Shown piece by piece: positions 25,383-34,021 of a stretch of 64,000 nucleotides of DNA. A program made the position numbers and the translations under genes. Source of the stretch: G965116155 sp965116155 (GTDB lineage Bacteria > Bdellovibrionota > Bdellovibrionia > Bdellovibrionales > UBA1609); assembly GCA_965116155.1 (NCBI GenBank), contig OZ220488.1, forward strand, positions 310,001 through 374,000. Reading direction: 5' to 3'. The notes below the pieces were generated by a model. The model had not been told where the DNA came from and ran no database searches. It was given only the letters and a program-made list of their open reading frames with translations. Numbering within the stretch: position 1 is the first letter of the stretch; each line of letters opens with the position of its first letter.

Positions 25383-25730
25383 ATGCCAGGTGATATTGTG
25401 AGCGCTGTAAATGCTCAAGCTATACAGGCGCTTAAGTTTCCGGAGTTTAGTATTGGCGACGACCTTAGCGTTGCCGTGCGTGTAAAAGAAGGCAACAAAA
25501 CCCGCGTGCAAACCTTTAAAGGTGTTTGCATTAAAAAGTCTGGGGCCGGGGCGGGTAGAAACTTTACCGTGCGCAAATTCTCCTCTGGTGTCGGCGTTGA
25601 AAGGACTTTTCCCTTTTTAAGCCCCTTTATAGACTCCATCCAACTTGGAAACCGCGCCAAAGTGCGCAGGGCGCGTTTGTTCTATTTACGCAAACTACGC
25701 GGCCGCGCCGCCAGGTTAAAATCTAAGTAA
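25383..25730 (+). CDS. rplS: 50S ribosomal protein L19
   Basis: Large-subunit protein at the 30S-50S interface. Seen: FSIGDDLSVAVRVKEGNKTRVQTFKGVCIKK, the FTVRKFSSGVGVERTFPFLSPFIDSI block and the basic tail RRARLFYLRKLRGRAARLKSK. 115 residues, full length. It keeps its usual place after trmD, but a palindromic element of about 150 bases separates them. Confidence 0.97.
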   Translation: MPGDIVSAVNAQAIQALKFPEFSIGDDLSVAVRVKEGNKTRVQTFKGVCIKKSGAGAGRNFTVRKFSSGVGVERTFPFLSPFIDSIQLGNRAKVRRARLFYLRKLRGRAARLKSK

Positions 25731-25732
25731 TT

Positions 25733-25903
25733 TAGAGCGCTAGCCACATGCTCTGGGCTAAGCGCAGTCTCCCTGATAGCACCTTAGCTATCCAGTTCTC
25801 CCTTGAAACCTTGGGACTTTCCACTTGCCACCCGCTAAGCACCCCATAAAACCAGGCGTGACCTGAGCTGCCACACTCCCATAAAAGCGCCAGTAAAAAC
25901 ACC
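25733..25903. repeat. Truncated family A element
   Basis: TTTAGAGCGCTAGCCACATGCTCTGGGCTAAGCGCAGTCTCCCTGATAGCACC is the left half of the element seen at 25224, diverging after the first half of the inner hairpin. The rest (25795-25903), between the converging rplS and rnhB, contains no gene. Confidence 0.75.
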
Positions 25904-26602
25904 CTAATCATGGTGGACTGCGCGGCCCAATTTGCCGCGCGCTCTTTTTGCAGCCTTCATGCAACCCCAATTCCTGTGCATATGGGTTACGCCATGCTGG
26001 GCTATTGCTGCACGGTGCTGCCTAGTGCCGTAGCCCTTATGTTTGTCAAATGCATACACCGGCCAACGCACATGCAACACATCCCTCATATAAGCGTCTC
26101 TAAAAACCTTTGCCACAATAGAGGCCGCCCCAATCAAAGGCACCTTGGCATCTCCGCCCACAATCGCCTGCTGGTCCAGGTTGAGCCTGAAATTTAATGG
26201 CAATTTATACGGACCATCTACCAGCACTTTAATTGTTATAGGATTATCTAGTCCAGCCAGCACTCCCTCTACTGCGCGACCGCAGGCAAGCCAGGATGCT
26301 TTTAAAATATTATGTTGCTCTATCTCTTTGACAGTGGCCATGCCCACGCCTAAGGCTAGGCTGCTTTGCATAATCTGCTGAAAAATCTCCCACCGCTTTT
26401 TAGGGCTTAGTTTTTTAGAATCTAGCACCGCGCTACTGGGCTGCCAGGCCGCGTATGGCATTAGTCCAACGGCTGCTGCCATTACAGGGCCCGCCAAGCA
26501 CCCTCTACCCACTTCATCCACCCCTATCGTTAGGCTGTGCCTGGGCTGGGGCTTGGGATCTAAATGGTACGAGTTTTGCATATTTTTTAACCAAGAACAC
26601 AT
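25904..26602 (-). CDS. rnhB: Ribonuclease HII
   Basis: Cleaves RNA of RNA-DNA hybrids, including single embedded ribonucleotides. Seen: IGVDEVGRGCLAGPV with the DE catalytic pair near residue 29, LDSKKLSPKKR, VLVDGPYKLP with the third acidic residue, and AASIVAKVFRDAYM with the fourth. 232 residues, standard plus a short histidine-rich tail. Divergent from the coiled-coil gene with 12 bases between the starts, so both promoters must overlap the neighbouring coding sequence. Confidence 0.95.
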   Translation of the reverse strand: MCSWLKNMQNSYHLDPKPQPRHSLTIGVDEVGRGCLAGPVMAAAVGLMPYAAWQPSSAVLDSKKLSPKKRWEIFQQIMQSSLALGVGMATVKEIEQHNILKASWLACGRAVEGVLAGLDNPITIKVLVDGPYKLPLNFRLNLDQQAIVGGDAKVPLIGAASIVAKVFRDAYMRDVLHVRWPVYAFDKHKGYGTRQHRAAIAQHGVTHMHRNWGCMKAAKRARGKLGRAVHHD

Positions 26603-26614
26603 TAGGGGGTTAAA

Positions 26615-27178
26615 ATGCGTTTTTTGGTAGTTTTAATTTTTGTGCCGTCTATTTCTTGGGCAAATAACCTATTTTTAGTCAAAAATCTGTCCACAAAAAG
26701 CCCCGGCGCGGAGCTGAATGAAAAAATCCAATCCGCACAAATCACCCTAGGCGAACACAAAAAACAAATAGAACAGCTCCAAAATACGCAGCAAGATCTC
26801 GCAAAACAAGTTGCAAAGGCCCAGGCACAGTTTAGTGCAGTGCAAGCAAAAAACCAAAACGCCTCAGTCACCTATAAAAACACCACCCAAAAGTTACAAG
26901 CCAGCAAACAGCAGATACAAAATATAGAAAAAAACCTCCTCGCACTCGATGCGCAAATACAAAAAGAAAACCAACAAGTTTTTTGGGCTAAAAGAACCCA
27001 AGGCCTAGAGCAAGACCAAATGCAGCGCATTGCTAGTGAGTTGCGCCAGACAAAAGCTTGGATCCGCAAACTCAAGCACCAACTTGATAAACAGCGCATC
27101 AAAAGCAACAACCTGCATAAGCAAAACATGCTACTACAAACTAACGCCGCTGGTCTTAGCACCCACGGCACTTCTTAG
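26615..27178 (+). CDS. Exported coiled-coil protein
   Basis: 187 residues: a short signal peptide (cleavage at SWA-N), then residues 35-165 almost entirely heptad-rich with Gln, Lys and Ala (NEKIQSAQITLGEHKKQIEQLQNTQQDL...LRQTKAWIRKLKHQLDKQ), predicting a long periplasmic coiled coil resembling the coiled-coil part of EnvC/murein hydrolase activators, but no peptidase domain is present. It overlaps the end of gcvP by 23 bases, tail to tail. Confidence 0.7.
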   Translation: MRFLVVLIFVPSISWANNLFLVKNLSTKSPGAELNEKIQSAQITLGEHKKQIEQLQNTQQDLAKQVAKAQAQFSAVQAKNQNASVTYKNTTQKLQASKQQIQNIEKNLLALDAQIQKENQQVFWAKRTQGLEQDQMQRIASELRQTKAWIRKLKHQLDKQRIKSNNLHKQNMLLQTNAAGLSTHGTS

Positions 27179-30071
27179 TTATTTCCCTATCTCCAAATAC
27201 GTTGTCCACGCGGCTAATGGGGAGATGGAACTTCTTTTGCCTCAACCAAGGCAACGGAAAGCCCGCCTTCTCTCGGCTATAAGAGAGCTCCCACTTCTCC
27301 CCTTGCAACACCTCATAACTGTGCGGCGCATGGGCAAACACGCTATCATCCCGCAGGTAAATACCTTTTGCCACTTCGTCTAGCTCCCCCCTAATGCTAA
27401 TCATCGCCTCACAAAAGCGATCCAGCTCTGCTAAATCCTCACTCTCTGTAGGCTCTATCATTAAAGTCCCAGGTACAGGCCACGCCATAGTCGGAGCATG
27501 AAATCCATAATCCATTAGCCTCTTAGCCACATCCTCCACACTCACGCCATTAGCCTTAAAAGGGCGCAGATCCAATATGCACTCATGCGCCACCCAGCCC
27601 CCTTCGCCCCGGTATAAAATCTTGTAATAAGGCTCCAGACGTTGCGCGATATAATTGGCATTCAGCAGAGCTACGCTGGTGGCTTTTTTTAACCCCTCAC
27701 TCCCCATAAGCCTTATATACGCCCACGAGATTTGTAAAATGCTCGCACTCCCATGCGGACTAGATGACACCCTAAAGTTCTTCAAGTACTCCCCTAGCTC
27801 TTTTGTACAAAGCACCGGGCCCGCTCCCGGGCCACCCCCTCCATGGGGAATACAAAAACTCTTATGCAGGTTCAAATGGCACACATCCACACCCAAATCC
27901 TTAAGCGACACATGCCCTAGCAAAGCATTAAAATTTGCCCCATCCAAATACACCCTAGCCCCATAAGAGTGCACCAAATCTCCAATCTCCCGCACGCCTC
28001 TCTCAAACACTCCATGGGTGGAAGGATAAGTCAGCATCAACGCCCCTACCCTGCCCTTATGTTGCTCCAATTTTTTGCGCAAATCTCCCACATCAATATT
28101 ACCCTCCGTGTCACATGCCACACCCACAGGCTCAAAGCCCGCCATTACCGCACTGGCAGGGTTCGTCCCATGCGCCGACGCCGGTATCAAGCACACCAGG
28201 CTGCGCCTGGACCCACATGCCCTTGACGTATCCCCAACCTCAGGTTTCACTTCACCCGCTCCAAAGCCAGGCGCTCCCTCAACATCACCCCTCCAAGAGG
28301 GTGTATTCTTAAAAGCTAGGTTGGGGTGTTTTTTCTCCAAGCATGCCTTTATTAACAGCAAGCCCAAAAATTCTCCCTGCGCGCCCGAGTTGGGCTGCAA
28401 ACTGCAGCACTCTAAACCAGTGCAGGTTTTTAAAAACTCCCCTAGCTCTTGCAGCATCTGCTCGTAACCGCCCGCCCAGTCCGCAGGCACAAAAGGGTGC
28501 ATATCCTCAAAGCCCACCACCTGCATAGCAGCACTAGGATTAAGTTTCATCGTACAAGAACCCAAAGGAATCATCGCCTGCTGCAGGCTTATATCCTTAG
28601 ATGCCAAATGCGCCATATACCGCAAAAGCTGAGTCTCACTAAAGTGAGTATTAAAAACCTCTTGTGCGCAAAAGGCTGTCTCTCTATGGAGTTTACCGAA
28701 GCGCCACGCGGACTCACTCTTAACACTGTGCGGGCTTGAGACTTTATGCTCATTTGTAAAACCCTTAACACATTCCACTAGCTCTGCTATCTGCTTTGCG
28801 GTGGTGCTTTCATCTACGCTCAAGCCAACACAATCTGCATCAAATACCCACACCCCTATGCGGCGCTCTTTTGCATACGCAGCAAAGGCTTTAGCCTGAG
28901 ATTTAAACTCCACGCACAAAGTGTCAAAAAAGCTACTATGCTGAAGCCTCAAACCCAATTGGCGTAATTGGTCCCTAAGTGCGCAGGCCTTTTGGTGCAC
29001 GCTTTGTGCAATGGCCTTTAACCCCTGCGGGCCATGGTAAACCGCATACATAGAGGCAATAACTGCTAGCAGCACCTGCGCTGTGCATATGTTAGAGGTC
29101 GCTCGTTCGCGCCTTATATGCTGCTCGCGGGTTTGCAAAGCCAACCTATACACCCTTGCACCACGCGCATCGCGCGACACACCCACCACACGCCCCGGCA
29201 TCTGGCGCCTATACTCGGCTCGCGCCACAATATAACCCGCACTCGGACCACCAAAACCCATAGGCACACCAAACCTCTGCGTGCTGCCCACCACCACATC
29301 CGCACCCCACTCACCAGGAGGTTGCAACACACACAGCGCCAACACGTCGGCCGCCACCACTGTTTTAACTCCACGCGCGCGCGCTGTACGCACAAGCTCC
29401 GGCAAGCAAGAGTTAATCTCTCCCTCACGCCCTGGGTACTGCAAAACCAACACATCCCCATTGGGCAAGGTGCCATGCGAAAGCTTTGCTTCATCAAAAA
29501 CCTTAACGCTAATACCTAGCGCCTCAAGGCGAGTTGTTAGCACCTTTGCACTTTGATCAAAAAGAGCGCCCGAGTATCCCACCGTAGGGTTTGGGGTTTT
29601 AAGGCTTCTTAAGCACAGGCTTACTCCCTCTGCCACCGCTGTGCCCTCATCCAGCAACGAAGCATTTGCTACATCTAAACCCGTTAAGCTTTGAAGCATT
29701 TGCTGAAAATTCCATAACGCCTCTAAACGCCCTTGAGAAATCTCAGACTGATAAGGCGTATAAGCCGTGTACCAGGCGGGGTTTTCCCAAATATTGCGCC
29801 TAATCACACTCGGCATATGGGTGCCATAATAGCCTTGGCCTATAAAAGAGCTGTGGCGCTTGTTTTTGGCATAAAGGTACTGCGCGTACTGCAAATACTC
29901 AGGCTCGTTCATAGGCGCGGGCAGAGGGATTGGCTTGGGTGATAGGATCTCTTTGGGAATAACAGCCTCTAAAAAATCCCCCAAGCTGTTGAAGCCCAAT
30001 TTTTTGCACATTAGCTCAATATGCCGCGCGCGCGGACCTATATGGCGGGACACAAACATAAACCCAATCAT
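27156..30071 (-). CDS. gcvP: Glycine dehydrogenase (decarboxylating), P protein
   Basis: Pyridoxal-phosphate P protein of the glycine cleavage system, single-chain type. Seen: FVSRHIGPR near the start, FIGQGYYGTHMPSVIRRNIWENPAWYTAYTPYQSEISQGRLEAL, and in the second half PLGSCTMKLNP, LIPASAHGTNPASA and the cofactor lysine in HLNLHKSFCIPHGGGGPG. I place the start at the ATG at 30071 (or 30059); the frame continues to a TTG at 30131. About 40 residues before LIPASAHGTNPASA are foreign to the family and match a family D element. gcvT and gcvH are not in the window. Confidence 0.95.
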   Translation of the reverse strand: MIGFMFVSRHIGPRARHIELMCKKLGFNSLGDFLEAVIPKEILSPKPIPLPAPMNEPEYLQYAQYLYAKNKRHSSFIGQGYYGTHMPSVIRRNIWENPAWYTAYTPYQSEISQGRLEALWNFQQMLQSLTGLDVANASLLDEGTAVAEGVSLCLRSLKTPNPTVGYSGALFDQSAKVLTTRLEALGISVKVFDEAKLSHGTLPNGDVLVLQYPGREGEINSCLPELVRTARARGVKTVVAADVLALCVLQPPGEWGADVVVGSTQRFGVPMGFGGPSAGYIVARAEYRRQMPGRVVGVSRDARGARVYRLALQTREQHIRRERATSNICTAQVLLAVIASMYAVYHGPQGLKAIAQSVHQKACALRDQLRQLGLRLQHSSFFDTLCVEFKSQAKAFAAYAKERRIGVWVFDADCVGLSVDESTTAKQIAELVECVKGFTNEHKVSSPHSVKSESAWRFGKLHRETAFCAQEVFNTHFSETQLLRYMAHLASKDISLQQAMIPLGSCTMKLNPSAAMQVVGFEDMHPFVPADWAGGYEQMLQELGEFLKTCTGLECCSLQPNSGAQGEFLGLLLIKACLEKKHPNLAFKNTPSWRGDVEGAPGFGAGEVKPEVGDTSRACGSRRSLVCLIPASAHGTNPASAVMAGFEPVGVACDTEGNIDVGDLRKKLEQHKGRVGALMLTYPSTHGVFERGVREIGDLVHSYGARVYLDGANFNALLGHVSLKDLGVDVCHLNLHKSFCIPHGGGGPGAGPVLCTKELGEYLKNFRVSSSPHGSASILQISWAYIRLMGSEGLKKATSVALLNANYIAQRLEPYYKILYRGEGGWVAHECILDLRPFKANGVSVEDVAKRLMDYGFHAPTMAWPVPGTLMIEPTESEDLAELDRFCEAMISIRGELDEVAKGIYLRDDSVFAHAPHSYEVLQGEKWELSYSREKAGFPLPWLRQKKFHLPISRVDNVFGDREITKKCRGC
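28194..28320. repeat. Family D coding element inside gcvP
   Basis: On the + strand it begins with the hairpin CCAGGCTGCGCCTGG (28196-28210) and contains the D end TTTCACTTCACCCGCTCC (28245-28262), followed by a CCCTCCAAGAGGG hairpin. In the GcvP frame it encodes GAGEVKPEVGDTSRACGSRR, placed between the helix LLLIKACLEKKH and LIPASAHG, where normal GcvP has only a few residues. Confidence 0.85.
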
Positions 30072-30162
30072 AGCAAAGCCATTCACAGCAGGACTAGGGA
30101 TTTGCTGGTGCGGAGCAGCGCCATGCCGCAATGTGCAAATACCCCCTGGCCGCGGGGGGCGG

Positions 30163-31827
30163 ATGTCTAATATGCTTATAAAAATGGAGTTCCGCTCTTT
30201 TCGTAAGGCGACCCGTATGCGCCAGGTGCTAGGTGTTTTGGCGCAGCATGGTTTTCAGAGCCTTTATGCCCGCGCAGGCCTGGGTCGCTTTGCATGGCTT
30301 AAGATGAGTCCTGATACAATAAACCTGTCCGAGGCCCAGCGCCTACGCATGGCTTTTGAAAAACTTGGGCCCACCTTTATCAAGCTAGGGCAGCTCCTTG
30401 CAACACGGCCTGATCTTTTGCCGCCTGAGTTTGTGCAAGAGTTTAAAACCCTGCAATCCCATGCGCAGCCTGTAGAGTTTGAAAAACTCCAGCACACATT
30501 AGCTCAGCATTTTAAAAATATAGACCAAGTTTTTAAACACTTCGACACCCAGCCTCTTGGCACAGCTAGCATAGCGCAAGTGCATAAAGGCGTTTTGCAA
30601 AATGGCAAACACGTAGTGGTAAAAATTCAAAAACCGGGCGTTGCCAAACTGCTGCAAAACGATATGGATGTTTTGTTTAAGGTGGCGCAGCTGTTAGAAA
30701 AATACATCGAAGAATCCCGCCCCTATAAACCCCTTAGCATTGTGGAGCATTTTGCAAAAAGCTGCAAACTAGAAACCAACTTTATTGTAGAAGCCAACAA
30801 CATGCAGCGCATGAGCCAAAATTTTAAACTCGTGCCCTATATTAAGATCCCCCACGTTTACACAGAGCTTAGTGGCGAAAAAGTGCTCGTAATGGAAGAG
30901 CTTACAGGCACACCCTTAAGCCATATAGAAAAACTCAACTACAGCCTAGAGCAGAGGCAACAAATTCTCACACAAGGCATGCACTGCTACGCTAAGATGC
31001 TTTTTACTGATGGGATGTTCCATGGCGATTTGCACTCGGGCAATATTTTAATTTTACAAAACTTGCAGCTCGGCCTGATTGATTTTGGCATGGTGGGTAG
31101 CTTTAGCCGCAGCACCCAAATGGCCATCACTTATGTGCTAGAGGCTTTGGTGCAAGAAGACTACGAACGTTTAGCTTATGAGTATGTGGCATTGGCGCCT
31201 TACTCTAATACGGTAAAGGTTGAAAAACTGGCCGAGTCCTTGCGTGAGCTTTTGTCTCCCTACCACGGGCTGAGTTGGAAAAAGGTCAACATGGGCCGGC
31301 TGCTTATGGACTCTGTAGTGCTAAGTACGCGCCATGGTCTAAGCTTGCCGGCGGATTTGATTATGTTTTTTAAGTCCCTCATTAGTATTGAGGGTTTGGG
31401 GCGCAGTTTGGTGCCGAATTTTAACTTTTTGTCCCATTACCAAGAGGTTGCGCGGCCGATTTTAAAGTTCCAGTACGATCCCAAGGCCATAGCCAAAGAC
31501 CTAAGCCACATGGGGCGCGACTTGAGTGCGTTTTATGCCACTTTGCCCCGGCATATGCGCCAAGCTTTAAGGCGCTGGAGCAGCCCAGAATCGGCTTTTC
31601 ATATCCAAATCGACCGTATGGGGGATTTTATAAAAAGCCTCCACACAAGCTCCCACAACATAATGGCAGGGCTTATTATATCCGGATGCACAGTAGCGGG
31701 CAGCGTGCTTTATGTGGGTCATAAAGCTTTAAAACTAGAATCCTACCCCACGCTCAGCTTTATAAGCTTTGGTGTTGCTATTTTTTTAGGCCTATGGGTA
31801 GCCTTAGGAGTGTTGACAAAGCCCTAG
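30163..31827 (+). CDS. ABC1/AarF/UbiB-family atypical kinase
   Basis: Protein-kinase-like ATPase associated with ubiquinone synthesis or lipid homeostasis at the inner membrane. Seen: the KxGQ motif in FIKLGQLLATRPDLLPPEFVQEFKTLQ, PLGTASIAQVHKG (the alanine-rich loop, here G-T-A-S), VVVKIQKPG, the FHGDLHSGNIL catalytic loop, LIDFGMVG, and two C-terminal membrane helices. 554 residues from the ATG at 30163, which has a GGGGGGCGG ribosome binding site; an upstream open frame of 76 codons lies antisense to gcvP and is rejected. A 2OG oxygenase gene follows after 19 bases. Confidence 0.9.
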   Translation: MSNMLIKMEFRSFRKATRMRQVLGVLAQHGFQSLYARAGLGRFAWLKMSPDTINLSEAQRLRMAFEKLGPTFIKLGQLLATRPDLLPPEFVQEFKTLQSHAQPVEFEKLQHTLAQHFKNIDQVFKHFDTQPLGTASIAQVHKGVLQNGKHVVVKIQKPGVAKLLQNDMDVLFKVAQLLEKYIEESRPYKPLSIVEHFAKSCKLETNFIVEANNMQRMSQNFKLVPYIKIPHVYTELSGEKVLVMEELTGTPLSHIEKLNYSLEQRQQILTQGMHCYAKMLFTDGMFHGDLHSGNILILQNLQLGLIDFGMVGSFSRSTQMAITYVLEALVQEDYERLAYEYVALAPYSNTVKVEKLAESLRELLSPYHGLSWKKVNMGRLLMDSVVLSTRHGLSLPADLIMFFKSLISIEGLGRSLVPNFNFLSHYQEVARPILKFQYDPKAIAKDLSHMGRDLSAFYATLPRHMRQALRRWSSPESAFHIQIDRMGDFIKSLHTSSHNIMAGLIISGCTVAGSVLYVGHKALKLESYPTLSFISFGVAIFLGLWVALGVLTKP

Positions 31828-31846
31828 CCGGGGAAGGCAATCTTTT

Positions 31847-32857
31847 ATGACAAAACCACCTAAAATTTTACGCTTAAACTTACAGCACTACACGGATCCA
31901 AATACGGGTCAAAACAGGGATCAAAACGGCACCCCTTCAGGCAGCACCAATAGGGAGGCTTTGCGGCAAAACTTTGTGCGTGATCTTTTTCAAGGTTTAA
32001 AAGACTGCGGCTTTGTAGTGCTTAGTGGCCATGGGTTAAAGACAGAGTTTTTAAATACCTGCTACCACAGGGCGGAGCAGTTTTTTGCGCTGCCTTCTGA
32101 TACTAAAATGCAGTACCTACCCCAAAAAGGCGTGGGCCAAAGGGCGTATGTGCCTTTTGGTAGCGAAAAAGCCAAAGACGCCGCCGTTGCTGACTTAAAG
32201 GAGTACTTTCATATAGGCCCTGAGCTGCCCGCGGGCCATAGGTTTAAGGCTTTGTATCCGGATAATGTCTGGCCTGAGGAGGTTAAGGGGTTTAAGGAGG
32301 CTTTGACGGGTTTGTATGTGGGTTTAGAAAAAGTGGCTAATACTTTACTTGAGGCTTTAGCGCCTTCTTTGGGTGTGGGGGGGGATTTTTTTAAAGACAT
32401 GCTTTTTGAGGGCAATCATATTTTAAGGCTGCTGCATTATCCCCCGCTTATAGGTACAGGCTTGCAGGAGGATTCACACCAGGGTGCGGTGCGCGCGGCA
32501 GCGCATGAGGATATTAATCTTATTACGCTTTTGGTTTCGGCTTCCGCTTCGGGTCTCGAGCTTTTAACGCGCGAGGGCAAGTGGATGGCTGTAGAGTCTG
32601 AGGAGCATGATATTATTGTCGACACGGGTGATATGATGGCGCGCCTTACGGGGGGCTTGTTGCCCTCTACGACGCACAGGGTGGTCAACCCTGTGGGGGA
32701 TGCGGCAAGGCGCAGCCGGTACTCGATGCCTTTTTTTGTGCACCCCCATGCTGAGGCGTGGCTTGAGGCTTTAGACTGTGCTCCTAAACCGCAGCCTCCC
32801 ATACGGGCGCAGGATTTTTTGCTCCAGCGCCTCCGCGAAAACGGATTTACAAATTAA
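31847..32857 (+). CDS. 2-oxoglutarate Fe(II)-dependent oxygenase, isopenicillin N synthase family
   Basis: 336-residue nonheme iron oxygenase. Seen: CGFVVLSGHGL (N-terminal DIOX_N block), AAHEDINLITLLVS with the HxD iron ligands, STTHRVVNP with the distal His, and RRSRYSMPFFVHP with the 2-oxoglutarate-binding RxS. The iron and cosubstrate sites are complete. The substrate is not predictable. It follows the UbiB-like kinase by 19 bases and is probably cotranscribed with it. Confidence 0.88.
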   Translation: MTKPPKILRLNLQHYTDPNTGQNRDQNGTPSGSTNREALRQNFVRDLFQGLKDCGFVVLSGHGLKTEFLNTCYHRAEQFFALPSDTKMQYLPQKGVGQRAYVPFGSEKAKDAAVADLKEYFHIGPELPAGHRFKALYPDNVWPEEVKGFKEALTGLYVGLEKVANTLLEALAPSLGVGGDFFKDMLFEGNHILRLLHYPPLIGTGLQEDSHQGAVRAAAHEDINLITLLVSASASGLELLTREGKWMAVESEEHDIIVDTGDMMARLTGGLLPSTTHRVVNPVGDAARRSRYSMPFFVHPHAEAWLEALDCAPKPQPPIRAQDFLLQRLRENGFTN

Positions 32858-32861
32858 AGAC

Positions 32862-32995
32862 TAGCCAAAACACCTTCGCTCAAGCGATAAAAAGTGTCCA
32901 TGAAATTTGGGGAAATCCAGGGCCACCTTTATGCTTACGGACCCAAAGCTGCGACACTGTCGTCAACCCTATGGACACCTGGAACTTGCCACACT
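32862..32995. repeat. Partial family E, B and F segments
   Basis: GACTAGCCAAAACACCTTCGC is an inverted family E end. It is followed by GTGTCCAT (32897-32904), paired with ATGGACAC (32972-32979), a family B fragment CCTTTATGCTTACGG and a family F-like GCGACACTGTCGTCAA. No gene. Confidence 0.65.
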
Positions 32996-33064
32996 AAAGT
33001 GAGCTGCTGGACAAAGAGGTAATAGCTGCGGCATACTCTCTTTCGTTGGGAAGGAGTCTAAATT

Positions 33065-33877
33065 ATGGGCAAGAAAGAAAATAAGAAAGAGGAATTAACA
33101 CCGAGCATGCACAGCATTTTAGAGCGATTGGCTACGCATTTGGCAGAGGCTAACGCCGAGGCCAGAAGGAAGATAGCAGAGGCTAACGCCGAGGCCAAAA
33201 AAGATATAGCCGAGACCGAAAAAAAGCTTGCTGCAGTTAATGCCGAGACCGAAAAAAAGCTTGCTGCAGTTAATGCCGAGACCGAAAAAATACGCACTGA
33301 GACCGAAAAAATACGCACTGAATCTGAGGCCGCATTCAACAGAAAAATGGCTGAGATTAACGACAGAATTACTAAAGGCGATGAAGAAATGCGGAAGATG
33401 CTGGCAGATTTAGCCAAAAGCCGTAAAGATACAGCCAAGGAAATGAAGGAGCTGCGGAAAAATTTTAACAACCAATGGGGACACTTGATGGAGAGTCTTG
33501 TGGAGGGAGACTTAGTTAATCTGCTGGTCAAAAGGGGCATTGAGGTTACGGGCACGACCTCAAGGTTAAGGGTTGATGTGGGAGATAAAATTTTTGAGCT
33601 TGATATTGTGGCCCGTAACTGTAGAGACATTGTAGTAACAGAGGTGAAGTCTCGGTTAAGTACTGACGATGTGAGGAGATTTTTAGCAAAGCTCGCGGTG
33701 GTTAAGGAGGTGTTTCATGGGTATAAGGACAAGCGCATGTATGCTGCGGTGGCTTATTTGCGAGCAGATGATGGGGTGGTGGCATACGCTGAACGCAAAG
33801 GCTTGTTTGTGATCCGCACTACAGGCGACAGCGCCTACATTATTAACAAAGATGGTTTTGACCCTAAGCTATTTTAG
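33065..33877 (+). CDS. Coiled-coil protein with PD-(D/E)XK nuclease-like domain (DUF3782-like)
   Basis: 270 residues. Residues 20-110 are a charged coiled coil built from short tandem repeats at the DNA level (EANAEARRKIA/EANAEAKKDIA; ETEKKLAAVNA twice; ETEKIRT twice). Residues about 140-260 resemble a restriction-like fold: WGHLMESLVEGDLVNLLVKRGI, then FELDIVARNCRDIVVTEVKSRL, giving the D...ExK metal-binding set, and KEVFHGYKDKRMYAAVAYL. Such proteins are common in predators and cyanobacteria and vary in copy number. Substrate unknown. It starts at an ATG and is followed by a strong hairpin. Confidence 0.75.
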   Translation: MGKKENKKEELTPSMHSILERLATHLAEANAEARRKIAEANAEAKKDIAETEKKLAAVNAETEKKLAAVNAETEKIRTETEKIRTESEAAFNRKMAEINDRITKGDEEMRKMLADLAKSRKDTAKEMKELRKNFNNQWGHLMESLVEGDLVNLLVKRGIEVTGTTSRLRVDVGDKIFELDIVARNCRDIVVTEVKSRLSTDDVRRFLAKLAVVKEVFHGYKDKRMYAAVAYLRADDGVVAYAERKGLFVIRTTGDSAYIINKDGFDPKLF

Positions 33878-33957
33878 GCAATGGAGCTTAAGACAAGGCC
33901 TATAGGCAAAGTATTAAATTGGAAAAATAAAAAGAACAAAAGAGCTGCGTCATAATT

Positions 33958-33998
33958 AACCCTGCAAATTTAATATTTCATGTTAAATTTGCAGGGTT
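33958..33998. terminator. Strong hairpin between convergent genes
   Basis: AACCCTGCAAATTTAA pairs perfectly over 16 bases with TTAAATTTGCAGGGTT around a nine-base loop. It lies in the gap between the nuclease-like gene and the convergent AAA-type gene and would fold in transcripts from either strand, consistent with a bidirectional terminator. Confidence 0.7.
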
Positions 33999-34021
33999 GG
34001 TGATGGTATATATACTTGAAA

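Noticed and set aside
28075..28467. Long + strand open frame opposite gcvP
   Set aside because: Antisense to a strongly conserved enzyme; long antisense frames are common where codon use is GC-biased. The same applies to frames opposite metH, lpd, aceF and metF.
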